Shown: positions 15,672 through 23,351 of the stretch, piece after piece | How the letters are laid out: every line of letters begins with the position of its first letter | How positions within the stretch are numbered: position 1 is the first letter of the stretch | Source: UBA8524 sp964215915 | GTDB lineage: Bacteria; Bacteroidota; Bacteroidia; UBA8524 | Reading direction: 5' to 3' | Assembly (NCBI GenBank): GCA_964215915.1 | Contig: CAXPEB010000030.1 | Coordinates: 42,383 to 106,382, forward strand | Length of the DNA: 64,000 nucleotides | Translations under genes and position numbers: made by a program | Notes under the pieces: model-generated | Seen by the model: the letters and a program-made list of their open reading frames with translations, nothing else | Told to the model about the DNA's origin: nothing | Databases searched by the model: none

Positions 15672-17669
15672 ATGAATGATTCGCCCAAGTTTACCAATGA
15701 CCTTATCCATGCGCAAAGTCCATACCTGCTGCAACATGCTCATAACCCGGTTGATTGGCAGGAATGGAACGAAAAAGCCTGGCAAAAAGCCCGGACAGAA
15801 AACAAGCTGGTTCTGGTAAGTATCGGTTATGCCTCCTGCCACTGGTGCCATGTGATGGAACACGAGTCTTTCGAAAATGAGGATACGGCCGCCATTATGA
15901 ATGAGTTCTTCGTTTGCATCAAAGTAGACCGCGAAGAACGACCCGATATTGATCAGATTTATATGGATGCGGTTCAACTCATTTCCGGACACGGAGGCTG
16001 GCCGCTTAATATGTTTTGTCTCCCTGACGGCAAACCGTTGCACGGAGGCACTTATTTCCCCAACAAACAATGGAATCAGCTGCTTTTTCAGTTGCAGGAC
16101 CTATGGACCAACAAAAGACAGGAAGCGCTGGATTTTGCCGAAAAGCTCACCGAAGGGGTACGTAACCTGGATTTGATGAAAACGGCCTCGCACCCTATGC
16201 CCGACGAAGCCACTTTTTTCAAGGTACTGGAAGACTGGTCGAAACAATTTGACCGTAAAAACGGGGGAATGGCCCGAAGCCCTAAGTTCCCGCTGCCGGT
16301 CGCCTATGCGTTTCTGCTCAGTGCCGGCAACCTGTTGCACCACGAAGACGCACACGCTATGACCCGGTTGAGCCTGGAACGTATGGCTCGCGGAGGCTTG
16401 TATGATTCTTTGCAGGGCGGTTTCTCCCGCTACTCGGTGGATGCCTTCTGGAAGGTGCCCCATTTTGAAAAAATGCTTTATGACAATGCCCAGCTTATTT
16501 CCCTGTATGCGCGGGCTTCGCAGGTGCTAAAAGAGCCGTTCTTCGAAAAGATAGCCCGGCAGAGTATCGCCTTTATGGAAGAAGAATGGAAAAGTCCGGA
16601 AGGGCTCTATTATTCCTCGTATGATGCCGACAGTGAAGGAGAAGAGGGCACCTATTATATCTGGACGGTCGAAGAACTCCAACCGTTTCCGGCCATCCGT
16701 GAATATTACGCCGTTAGTAAGGAAGGCAACTGGGAAAAAGGGAAAAATATCCTGCACGCCACCCTCAGTCCGGAAGCCTTTGCAAAGCTGAAAGGGTACT
16801 CTAAGGAATGGATAGAACAGCTTGAAAAAGAGAAAGGCGAACTGCTGGCTATCCGGTTGAAACGGGAAAAACCGGCACTGGACGATAAGTGCATTCTCAG
16901 CTGGAATGCCCTTGCTCTTGGGGCGCTCGCTGATGCCGCTCTGTGGTTTCAGGACGAAAGCCTGACAGAACGAGCCATGAACCATGCTGCAGCCCTGGAT
17001 CAGTATTATAATAACGGAACGCATTTTAACCGCATCGTAAAAAACGGGCACTCATCCATACCGGCCTTGCTGGAAGACCTGGCGTTTCTCATCGAGGCCC
17101 GGATCAAATGTTACCTGCTTGATTACCGGGAAAACTACCTGCTGCAGGCCCGGGAACTCTGTGAATACGTGATCGATCATTTTTATGACGAGCAAAGTGG
17201 GTTCTTTTTTTATGTCGCTCATGAAAATGCGGGACTTATCGCCCGGAAAAAAGATCTCGCAGACGACGTTTTGCCAAGCAGCAATGCCACAATGGCCCTT
17301 AACCTGATCAAGTTGTATCATTATTTCGGGGAGGTGCGCTACAAAGAAATCTTCGACAGGATGCTTTCCGGAATGGCGGAGACTTTTGGGAAATACGCCC
17401 CCTGGTATGCGCTATGGGGCCAGTGTTACCTGTTACAGCACAAAGGAGTTTACCAACTTTGTTTCACAGGCCCGGGCGCCCGGGAAGAAGCCAATCTATT
17501 TGCCCATACTGACTACTCCAACCTGCTTGTAGCGGCAGCGGAGAGTAGCAGCCGGTTGCCACTGCTGGAGAACAGAATCGGTAAGGAGCCGCTTTATTAT
17601 TTGTGCCGCAATGAAAGTTGTTTCCCGCCTGCCGGCACCTGGGAAGAGGTGATGGAAAATTACAACTGA
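15672..17669 (+). CDS. Thioredoxin-domain protein, DUF255/YyaL (SSP411) family
   Basis: 665 aa. The ATG at 15672 is used because the family begins with the segment HAQSPYLLQHAHNPVDW, found here at about residues 13-29; upstream codons lack homology. A thioredoxin-like domain with C56-H-W-C59 (ASCHWCHVMEHESF) is followed by an alpha/alpha-barrel resembling N-acyl-glucosamine epimerases. The family is widespread and its enzymatic role is not settled. The gene is divergent from the charged-helix protein with only 20 bases between starts, and it ends before a terminator hairpin at 17683. Confidence 0.93.
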   Translation: MNDSPKFTNDLIHAQSPYLLQHAHNPVDWQEWNEKAWQKARTENKLVLVSIGYASCHWCHVMEHESFENEDTAAIMNEFFVCIKVDREERPDIDQIYMDAVQLISGHGGWPLNMFCLPDGKPLHGGTYFPNKQWNQLLFQLQDLWTNKRQEALDFAEKLTEGVRNLDLMKTASHPMPDEATFFKVLEDWSKQFDRKNGGMARSPKFPLPVAYAFLLSAGNLLHHEDAHAMTRLSLERMARGGLYDSLQGGFSRYSVDAFWKVPHFEKMLYDNAQLISLYARASQVLKEPFFEKIARQSIAFMEEEWKSPEGLYYSSYDADSEGEEGTYYIWTVEELQPFPAIREYYAVSKEGNWEKGKNILHATLSPEAFAKLKGYSKEWIEQLEKEKGELLAIRLKREKPALDDKCILSWNALALGALADAALWFQDESLTERAMNHAAALDQYYNNGTHFNRIVKNGHSSIPALLEDLAFLIEARIKCYLLDYRENYLLQARELCEYVIDHFYDEQSGFFFYVAHENAGLIARKKDLADDVLPSSNATMALNLIKLYHYFGEVRYKEIFDRMLSGMAETFGKYAPWYALWGQCYLLQHKGVYQLCFTGPGAREEANLFAHTDYSNLLVAAAESSSRLPLLENRIGKEPLYYLCRNESCFPPAGTWEEVMENYN

Positions 17670-17682
17670 ACGGGAACAAAAA

Positions 17683-17706
17683 AACCCCGGTCTTGCGGCC
17701 GGGGCT
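17683..17706. terminator. Intrinsic terminator between DUF255 and exbD genes
   Basis: GC-rich stem CCCCGG / CCGGGG with a run of A on the left (a strong T-tract for the minus-strand exb operon) and CTTCTTT on the right, so it can serve both convergent genes. Confidence 0.75.
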
Positions 17707-17726
17707 TCTTTAGGTAAACCTTATTA

Positions 17727-18212
17727 TCAATCGTAGTTTTTATCGTCAGCGTCACGCTTCTTGGTAGAATAGGTCAGCTTCAGGGCATTGGCTTTCCGAA
17801 GCTCCTGTTTAACGTCAGTCACCACCCCCATTTTGGTGTCAACATCCGCTTTGATAGATACGATCATTTTTCCTTTGTCGTATTCAGGCAGTTTGGCGCG
17901 TTCATTCTCCACAAACTCACGCACGTCTTCTTTTGATTTAAAGGCATCATTGAGCTGTATCCGGGTAGCGGTACCGTATTCTTCTTCCAGTTGTTTGATC
18001 GGGGAACCGATATAAATGAAGCTTACAAGCGACTTCTTTGTCAGTTTTTCGATCTCACTGGCAGAAGGAGTGTTATTCTTTACCTTCAGGGTAACCTCAC
18101 GCATGGTGGTAGCCACCATGAAGAAGAACAGCAGCATGAACACGATATCCGGCAGGGAGGCTGTGGAAATTCCTACGCTGCTGGATGCTCTTTTCTTTTT
18201 GAATTTTGCCAT
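17727..18212 (-). CDS. ExbD/TolR-family biopolymer transport protein (second)
   Basis: 161 aa: short cytoplasmic N-terminus, one transmembrane helix (about 15-37, containing SLPDIVFMLLFFFMVATTM with the conserved membrane Asp), then a periplasmic domain. ExbD subunits, with ExbB, use the proton gradient to drive TonB-type or related energy transfer to the outer membrane. It is the last gene of the operon 20036-17727 and lies 2 bases after the first exbD. Two different ExbD proteins in one operon are common in Bacteroidota. Confidence 0.93.
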   Translation of the reverse strand: MAKFKKKRASSSVGISTASLPDIVFMLLFFFMVATTMREVTLKVKNNTPSASEIEKLTKKSLVSFIYIGSPIKQLEEEYGTATRIQLNDAFKSKEDVREFVENERAKLPEYDKGKMIVSIKADVDTKMGVVTDVKQELRKANALKLTYSTKKRDADDKNYD

Positions 18213-18214
18213 AA

Positions 18215-18760
18215 TCAGTTCCCTCCTTCTATGTTTTCTGGTTCCGCTTCGGAAATCTTCTGCGGGTACTTGTCGCTAACCTCATCCTGTTGCTGTTCAC
18301 TGAGGTTTTCAAGCTTTCTGCCGTAAGTACGCAGGGAATATTCTTCCCGCACCTCCCGGTAAGCCGCTTTCAACTCGTTCTGCACAGCGATATAGGTCTT
18401 GTAACTCGTACCCCGGTCATTCTTGATCGATACCACCGCTTTGTGTGGATTATCCGAAGAGTTCGGGTCTTTGCCTTCGTTGGTGATAAACGCTTTGGTA
18501 ATGTCACGCAACTGATCGATACGGGTCAGCCTGTCTTCAACCAGCAACTGGTTGTTGGCATTCACCAGGATTTCCAACACATTCTTTTTCTTGATAGGTG
18601 GGACATCTTCTGGTTCCTCAATATACGGAGGCAATTTGATCGTGATACCGGAATCCGAATCCATGGTTGTGGTTACCAGGAAGAAGATCAGCAGCAGGAA
18701 GGCGATATCCGCCATGGAGCCTGCATTGATTTCCGGTATGGATCTGCTTTTTCTAGCCAT
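18215..18760 (-). CDS. ExbD/TolR-family biopolymer transport protein (first)
   Basis: 181 aa with a single N-terminal membrane helix (about 15-37, MADIAFLLLIFFLVTTTM, carrying the conserved Asp) and a periplasmic domain longer than that of its neighbour, ending in a charged tail. It follows the small four-helix membrane protein by 6 bases and precedes the second ExbD by 2 bases. The pair could form a heteromeric ExbD component in one proton-channel complex with the ExbB at 19191. Confidence 0.93.
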   Translation of the reverse strand: MARKSRSIPEINAGSMADIAFLLLIFFLVTTTMDSDSGITIKLPPYIEEPEDVPPIKKKNVLEILVNANNQLLVEDRLTRIDQLRDITKAFITNEGKDPNSSDNPHKAVVSIKNDRGTSYKTYIAVQNELKAAYREVREEYSLRTYGRKLENLSEQQQDEVSDKYPQKISEAEPENIEGGN

Positions 18761-18766
18761 GATAAC

Positions 18767-19183
18767 TTACTTTATTAATTTTCTCACTTCAGAGAATATG
18801 GCGGAACCAATTACCGCCGCGATGATGATGTACATCATCTTCAATGCACCCCCTACAAGCTTGGAAGCACCCGGATCGGTGAATCCTACTTTCTCATAGG
18901 TGATGAGTATTTCGTCGCCTGAAAGGGCGTATCCTATCCCGAACAATACCAGGATCACTCCCACACCAATCAGGGCATTAATGGCGCTTTTCGGGTGCGA
19001 GATCATATATACGATCGGGAAAATAACGGAAGCAGCGATGGCAATGATGGCCAGTACCAGTGTGAATACCAGCCCTGCATTGGCACCACTTTCTACGCTG
19101 GTACTGCTGATGTATACGGCGTATGCCACATAGAGACACAGCAGGGTAACCAGGATATAGAATATGGGCCTTACAAATTTCAT
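18767..19183 (-). CDS. Small four-helix membrane protein of the exb operon
   Basis: 138 aa with four clear hydrophobic segments (about 4-27, 38-62, 68-92 and 112-133) and little else. No named family is recognised. It sits between exbB (7 bases away) and exbD (6 bases away), the same position such a protein holds in exb operons of other Bacteroidota, so it is likely a structural or regulatory partner of the proton channel. Confidence 0.82.
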   Translation of the reverse strand: MKFVRPIFYILVTLLCLYVAYAVYISSTSVESGANAGLVFTLVLAIIAIAASVIFPIVYMISHPKSAINALIGVGVILVLFGIGYALSGDEILITYEKVGFTDPGASKLVGGALKMMYIIIAAVIGSAIFSEVRKLIK

Positions 19184-19190
19184 GTGTTTC

Positions 19191-20036
19191 TTATTTAGTA
19201 GGTGCTACTTTGTTTTTCACCAGGATGTCAACCAGGTCAATGGAAGCTTCTTCCATGTTGTTTACCATTCCGTCTACTTTGTTCACAATGTAGTTATAGA
19301 AAAGCTGAAGGAAGATGGCAACGATAAGACCGGCAACGGTGGTCAAAAGGGCTACTTTGATACCTCCTGCCACAACGGTCGGAGAAATATCTCCGGCAGA
19401 CTGGATCGCGTCAAAGGCACCGATCATACCGATTACCGTACCAAGGAACCCGAGCATCGGGGCCAGTGCGATAAACAGCGACAGCCAAACCATTCCTTTT
19501 TCCATTTGTCCCATTTGCACGGAACCGTAGGATACGATTGTTTTTTCCACTACTTCGATACCTTCATCGGAACGGTCGAGTCCCTGGTAGAAGATGGAAG
19601 CGATCGGTCCGCGGGTTTTGCGGCAAACTTCTTTTGCTGCGTCAACGCCACCGCGTCTTACCGCTTCTTCGATCTCCAGAACAAATTTGTCTTTGTTGAT
19701 GGAGAAAAGGCTCAGGGTGATGATACGCTCGATGGCTACAGCCAAACCAAGGATCAGACAGAGCAATACGGGAGTCATCCAGACAGGATCACCTTCGATG
19801 AATTTCTCTTTGATCACCTGATGAATTCCTTTATCACCGGTATCCTCTTTTGCCTCGGCAGCAGGAGCTTCACCCGGGTTTTCCTGGGCGGTGGCAGGTT
19901 GATCCTGTGCAGCCTGAGTGGTGTCTTCGTTAGATTGTTCAGTTGCCGCGCCGGTTGAATCCTGAGCAGTAACCGTGTTCGCGCTGATGCTCAGAATCAG
20001 TCCGAGAGCGAGGAACAGAGCAAAAAACTTTTTCAT
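19191..20036 (-). CDS. exbB: MotA/TolQ/ExbB proton-channel protein with N-terminal extension
   Basis: 281 aa from the ATG at 20036, chosen because it starts a signal-peptide-like segment (MKKFFALFLALGLILS). An Ala/Glu/Gln/Thr-rich periplasmic extension (about 25-70) follows, then the ExbB core with three membrane helices: around PVWMTPVLLCLILGLAVAIE, around LSLFIALAPMLGFLGTVIGM (the conserved channel segment), and around KVALLTTVAGLIVAIFLQLF. It is the first gene of the exb operon. The divergent -7 boxes for this operon and radA lie within 60 bases of each other. Confidence 0.92.
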   Translation of the reverse strand: MKKFFALFLALGLILSISANTVTAQDSTGAATEQSNEDTTQAAQDQPATAQENPGEAPAAEAKEDTGDKGIHQVIKEKFIEGDPVWMTPVLLCLILGLAVAIERIITLSLFSINKDKFVLEIEEAVRRGGVDAAKEVCRKTRGPIASIFYQGLDRSDEGIEVVEKTIVSYGSVQMGQMEKGMVWLSLFIALAPMLGFLGTVIGMIGAFDAIQSAGDISPTVVAGGIKVALLTTVAGLIVAIFLQLFYNYIVNKVDGMVNNMEEASIDLVDILVKNKVAPTK

Positions 20037-20072
20037 AATCACGTTGATATTAAGGTCTATTATGGGTTGTGG

Positions 20073-20101
20073 CAAAAATAGAAAAATTCTGTTTATTGCA
20101 A
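20073..20101 (-). promoter_or_regulatory. Promoter of exb operon (TTG-N18-TATTTTTG)
   Basis: On the minus strand, TTG at 20101-20099 is followed after 18 bases by TATTTTTG (20080-20073), a match to the Bacteroidota -33/-7 consensus, 36 bases upstream of the exbB start. Confidence 0.65.
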
Positions 20102-20156
20102 CCCGGCGCTTGTCTTTTCTATTTTTCATAACGATTTCATAAAACGGGAGGTTCAA

Positions 20157-21512
20157 ATGGCAAAAAGAAATTTTGCCTTCGTGTGTCAGTCGTGCGGCTA
20201 CCGTCCCAGCAAATGGTCGGGGAAATGCCCTTCGTGTGGGGAATGGAACACCATTGTCGAAGAAGCCGTAACTCCCGTTACCCGCGCAAAAAGTCGTGGC
20301 AGTGCTGCCGTGACTCAGGCAGCCCGGAGTATTCTGCAGTTGGAACAACCGGAACTGATACGCATCCAAACGAACGACGGAGAACTCAACCGGGTACTCG
20401 GAGGCGGCTTGGTTCCGGGATCGGTTACCTTGCTTGGCGGGGAACCTGGCATCGGTAAATCAACCCTGCTGCTGCAGCTGGCCATCCGGATGCCGGGCAC
20501 CTTTTTATATGTTTCCGGTGAAGAAAGCGAGAGTCAGATCAAAATGCGGGCAGACCGCATCGGTATTCGCAATGAGAACTGCCTGGTGGTTTCCGCCACT
20601 TCCCTGCCGGTTATCCTGGAACATATCGATACCTCCAAACCTGATGTAATTATCATCGATTCCGTGCAAACCCTGCAAAGCGAGGAAATCGAGTCGGCTC
20701 CGGGTACGGTTTCCCAGATACGTGAATGCACGAATGAACTGATCCGCGTGGCCAAGAGCCGGAATATCCCTTTGTTTCTGATCGGCCATATTACCAAAGA
20801 AGGATTCATTGCCGGCCCCAAGGTATTGGAACATATGGTGGACACCGTTCTTCAATTTGAAGGCGACCGCCATCATAACTACCGGCTTCTGCGCGCCAAC
20901 AAGAACCGTTTCGGTTCCACGGCGGAGATCGGAATTTACGAAATGCTGCAGGATGGACTCCGGGAAGTGGAGAACCCTTCGGAAATTCTCATTTCCCAGA
21001 AAAATGAAGCGTTAAGCGGTATCTGTATCGGCACCGCCATAGAAGGGAACAGGCCCCTTATGGTGGAAACACAAGCCCTGGTATCTACCGCGGTGTATGG
21101 CACTCCGCAACGGAATGTCAACGGGTTTGATCTCAGGCGCCTGAATATGCTCCTTGCGGTATTGGAAAAACGCTGTGGCTTCCGGCTTGCACAGCAGGAT
21201 GTCTTCATCAACATCACCGGCGGGCTCAAAATCGAGGATCCGGCACTTGATCTTTCCGTTGTCTCGGCGATCCTTTCTTCTTATGAAGATATTTATGTGC
21301 CGTATGAATATGCCTTCTCGGGCGAGATCGGGTTGAGCGGAGAAGTGCGGGCCGTGAGCAAACTGGAACAACGGATCGGAGAGGCAGAAAAGCTGGGATT
21401 CTCCAAGATATTTGTTGCTGCTTCAGGGAAAAGCGGAAAAACAAAGAACAGAAAAATCGAAGTCTTTCCGGTTCATAAAGTGGAAGAGCTTTTCCAGCAT
21501 CTTTTCGGCTGA
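20157..21512 (+). CDS. radA: DNA repair protein RadA
   Basis: 451 aa. The N-terminal C4 zinc finger (CQSCGY ... CPSCGEW), Walker A (GGEPGIGKST), Walker B (VIIIDSVQTL), the RadA-specific KNRFG motif (ANKNRFGSTAE) and the C-terminal Lon-protease-like domain are all present. RadA is a hexameric helicase-like ATPase that drives branch migration in recombination. It is divergent from the exb operon; a weak -7 box (TATTTTTC, 20120-20127) lies upstream. Confidence 0.97.
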   Translation: MAKRNFAFVCQSCGYRPSKWSGKCPSCGEWNTIVEEAVTPVTRAKSRGSAAVTQAARSILQLEQPELIRIQTNDGELNRVLGGGLVPGSVTLLGGEPGIGKSTLLLQLAIRMPGTFLYVSGEESESQIKMRADRIGIRNENCLVVSATSLPVILEHIDTSKPDVIIIDSVQTLQSEEIESAPGTVSQIRECTNELIRVAKSRNIPLFLIGHITKEGFIAGPKVLEHMVDTVLQFEGDRHHNYRLLRANKNRFGSTAEIGIYEMLQDGLREVENPSEILISQKNEALSGICIGTAIEGNRPLMVETQALVSTAVYGTPQRNVNGFDLRRLNMLLAVLEKRCGFRLAQQDVFINITGGLKIEDPALDLSVVSAILSSYEDIYVPYEYAFSGEIGLSGEVRAVSKLEQRIGEAEKLGFSKIFVAASGKSGKTKNRKIEVFPVHKVEELFQHLFG

Positions 21513-21544
21513 TTCTGCCACTTTGTAATATGCGTATTCCTGAC

Positions 21545-21552
21545 TATTTTCG
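21545..21552 (+). promoter_or_regulatory. -7 box (TATTTTCG) for metK
   Basis: TAnnTTYG-type box, 20 bases before the metK ATG. The 60-base gap shows no SAM riboswitch-like structure. Confidence 0.45.
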
Positions 21553-21572
21553 CGACACTTTTTGATTTAGCA

Positions 21573-22826
21573 ATGCCTTATTTATTTACCTCAGAATCTG
21601 TCTCAGAAGGACATCCCGATAAAGTAGCTGATCAGATCAGCGATGCCCTGATCGATCATTTCCTTGCCTACGACCCTAACTCCAAGGTTGCCTGCGAAAC
21701 GCTGGTAACAACCGGACAGGTAGTCCTTGCGGGCGAGGTAAAATCCACAGCCTACCTGGACGTGCAGGAAATTGCCAGAGAGGTGATCCGCAAGATCGGG
21801 TATACCAAAAGTGAGTACATGTTTGAAGCCCATTCCTGCGGGGTCTTGTCAGCCATTCATGAACAATCTCCTGACATCAATCAGGGAGTGGAAAGAAAAA
21901 GCCCGGAAGAACAGGGTGCCGGCGATCAGGGAATGATGTTCGGCTATGCCACACGCGAAACCGACAACTACATGCCCCTGGCACTGGACATTGCCCATAA
22001 ACTGCTCCAGGAGCTGGCTGCCATCCGGCGTGAAGGCAAACAAATGACTTACCTGCGCCCGGATGCCAAAAGCCAGGTAACTATCGAATACAACGACGAT
22101 AACAAACCCGTAAGGATCGATACCATTGTAGTATCCACCCAGCATGACGATTTCGATTCCGAAGAAATGATGCTGAATGTGATCAACAACGACGTAAAGA
22201 AAATCCTGATACCGCGTGTTAAGGCCCTGCTGAAACCGGAAATCCAAACTCTCTTTAACGACCAGATCACCTATCACATCAACCCTACCGGAAAGTTTGT
22301 GATCGGTGGACCACACGGTGATACCGGCCTTACAGGACGTAAAATCATCGTAGACACCTATGGTGGAAAAGGAGCTCACGGCGGTGGTGCTTTCTCCGGA
22401 AAAGACCCTTCCAAAGTTGACCGCTCCGCGGCCTATGCTACCCGGCATATTGCCAAGAACCTGGTAGCAGCAGGTTTGTGTGATGAAGTACTGGTGCAGG
22501 TTTCTTACGCCATTGGGGTAGCCAAACCCTGCGGAGTTTACATCAATACCTACGGTACTGCCAAAGTTGATCTGACCGATGGTGAGATTGCCCGCAAAGT
22601 GGAACAAATCTTTGACCTTCGCCCTTATGCCATTGAGCAGCGGCTTAAACTCCGTAACCCGATGTATGCGGAGACAGCTGCTTACGGACATATGGGAAGA
22701 GATCCGCAAATGGTGACCAAAACCTACAACAAAGGAAAAGACAACGAAATCAGCGTTGAGGTGGAACTCTTCACCTGGGAAAAGCTGGACTACGTTGACC
22801 AGGTTAAAACTGCTTTCGGCCTTTAA
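21573..22826 (+). CDS. metK: S-adenosylmethionine synthetase MetK
   Basis: 417 aa. Converts methionine and ATP to SAM. Family motifs visible are GHPDKVADQISDA near the N-terminus, GAGDQGMMFGYA, and GGKGAHGGGAFSGKD followed by KVDRSAAYA. Cytoplasmic tetramer in known members. The gene stands alone with a promoter box upstream and a terminator at 22851. Length is slightly above the 380-400 aa seen in Proteobacteria, as usual in Bacteroidota. Confidence 0.98.
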   Translation: MPYLFTSESVSEGHPDKVADQISDALIDHFLAYDPNSKVACETLVTTGQVVLAGEVKSTAYLDVQEIAREVIRKIGYTKSEYMFEAHSCGVLSAIHEQSPDINQGVERKSPEEQGAGDQGMMFGYATRETDNYMPLALDIAHKLLQELAAIRREGKQMTYLRPDAKSQVTIEYNDDNKPVRIDTIVVSTQHDDFDSEEMMLNVINNDVKKILIPRVKALLKPEIQTLFNDQITYHINPTGKFVIGGPHGDTGLTGRKIIVDTYGGKGAHGGGAFSGKDPSKVDRSAAYATRHIAKNLVAAGLCDEVLVQVSYAIGVAKPCGVYINTYGTAKVDLTDGEIARKVEQIFDLRPYAIEQRLKLRNPMYAETAAYGHMGRDPQMVTKTYNKGKDNEISVEVELFTWEKLDYVDQVKTAFGL

Positions 22827-22850
22827 ACCTGTATACTCCGAATGAACTTG

Positions 22851-22879
22851 AGCGGGCTCACTATGGGTCCGCTTTTTTT
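22851..22879 (+). terminator. Intrinsic terminator of metK
   Basis: AGCGGG ... TCCGCT stem followed by a 7-base T-run, 24 bases after the metK stop. Confidence 0.75.
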
Positions 22880-22972
22880 GTGTGCTGTGATCGAAAGCAG
22901 GCTACTCCTCCGCTTCCTATTAGGGCCAGGGTACAAATCCATAGGCAAAGAGGCGCATCAGCCTTTTTGAAT

Positions 22973-23168
22973 ACCTGTGGGCATAGAGACACTTCAATCC
23001 GGTTGAATGCCTTTCGTTCGTTGTGTTCTTACTTGGATGCCCATTTTTTACTTGTCTAAAAAATGGGCGAAAAAAGGACAGTTTTCCTGAAGGCGCCTTC
23101 GTGCCGCACCGGCCACCCTCCGCAATAAAAGCCTGGCCATCGCTGGAATCTTTTCCATGACCGTATTC
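22973..23168. repeat. Intergenic repeat, copy 2 (first copy at 1651-1835)
   Basis: Homologous to 1651-1835, and identical over most of the stretch from 23039 to 23168. It lies in the 525-bp gap between metK and the convergent 1439-residue surface protein gene. The 39-codon frame shared with copy 1 is open here too and ends in TGA. The rest of the gap (23169-23295) shows nothing recognisable. Confidence 0.8.
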
Positions 23169-23295
23169 CTTATGCCGGTGGGCATCCTTTTGATTTGTTG
23201 GATAGGGTTCTCTTCTTTTGAATAGCTAAAGTCCCCACAACTTTTGACTTGACCCCTTAATCCTTGGTTCCATCTCCCATTTAAAGATCCATAAA

Positions 23296-23327
23296 AAAGA
23301 GGCTGCTCCGATTGGAACAGCCTCTTT
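23296..23327 (-). terminator. Strong intrinsic terminator of the surface protein gene
   Basis: AAAGAGGCTG ... CAGCCTCTTT stem with internal pairing and a T-run on the minus strand, 25 bases after the minus-strand stop at 23352. Confidence 0.8.
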
Positions 23328-23351
23328 CTATTTGTTCATATGTTCCCCGCA

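Noticed and set aside
21513..21572. SAM riboswitch upstream of metK
   Set aside because: The gap is only 60 bases and no conserved stem or SAM-binding core is visible.
21849..22709. 286-codon minus-strand frame inside metK
   Set aside because: Antisense shadow of metK; metK motifs are intact and highly conserved.
23169..23295. Possible gene in the gap after repeat copy 2
   Set aside because: No open frame with start and signals; only the terminator at 23296 is supported.
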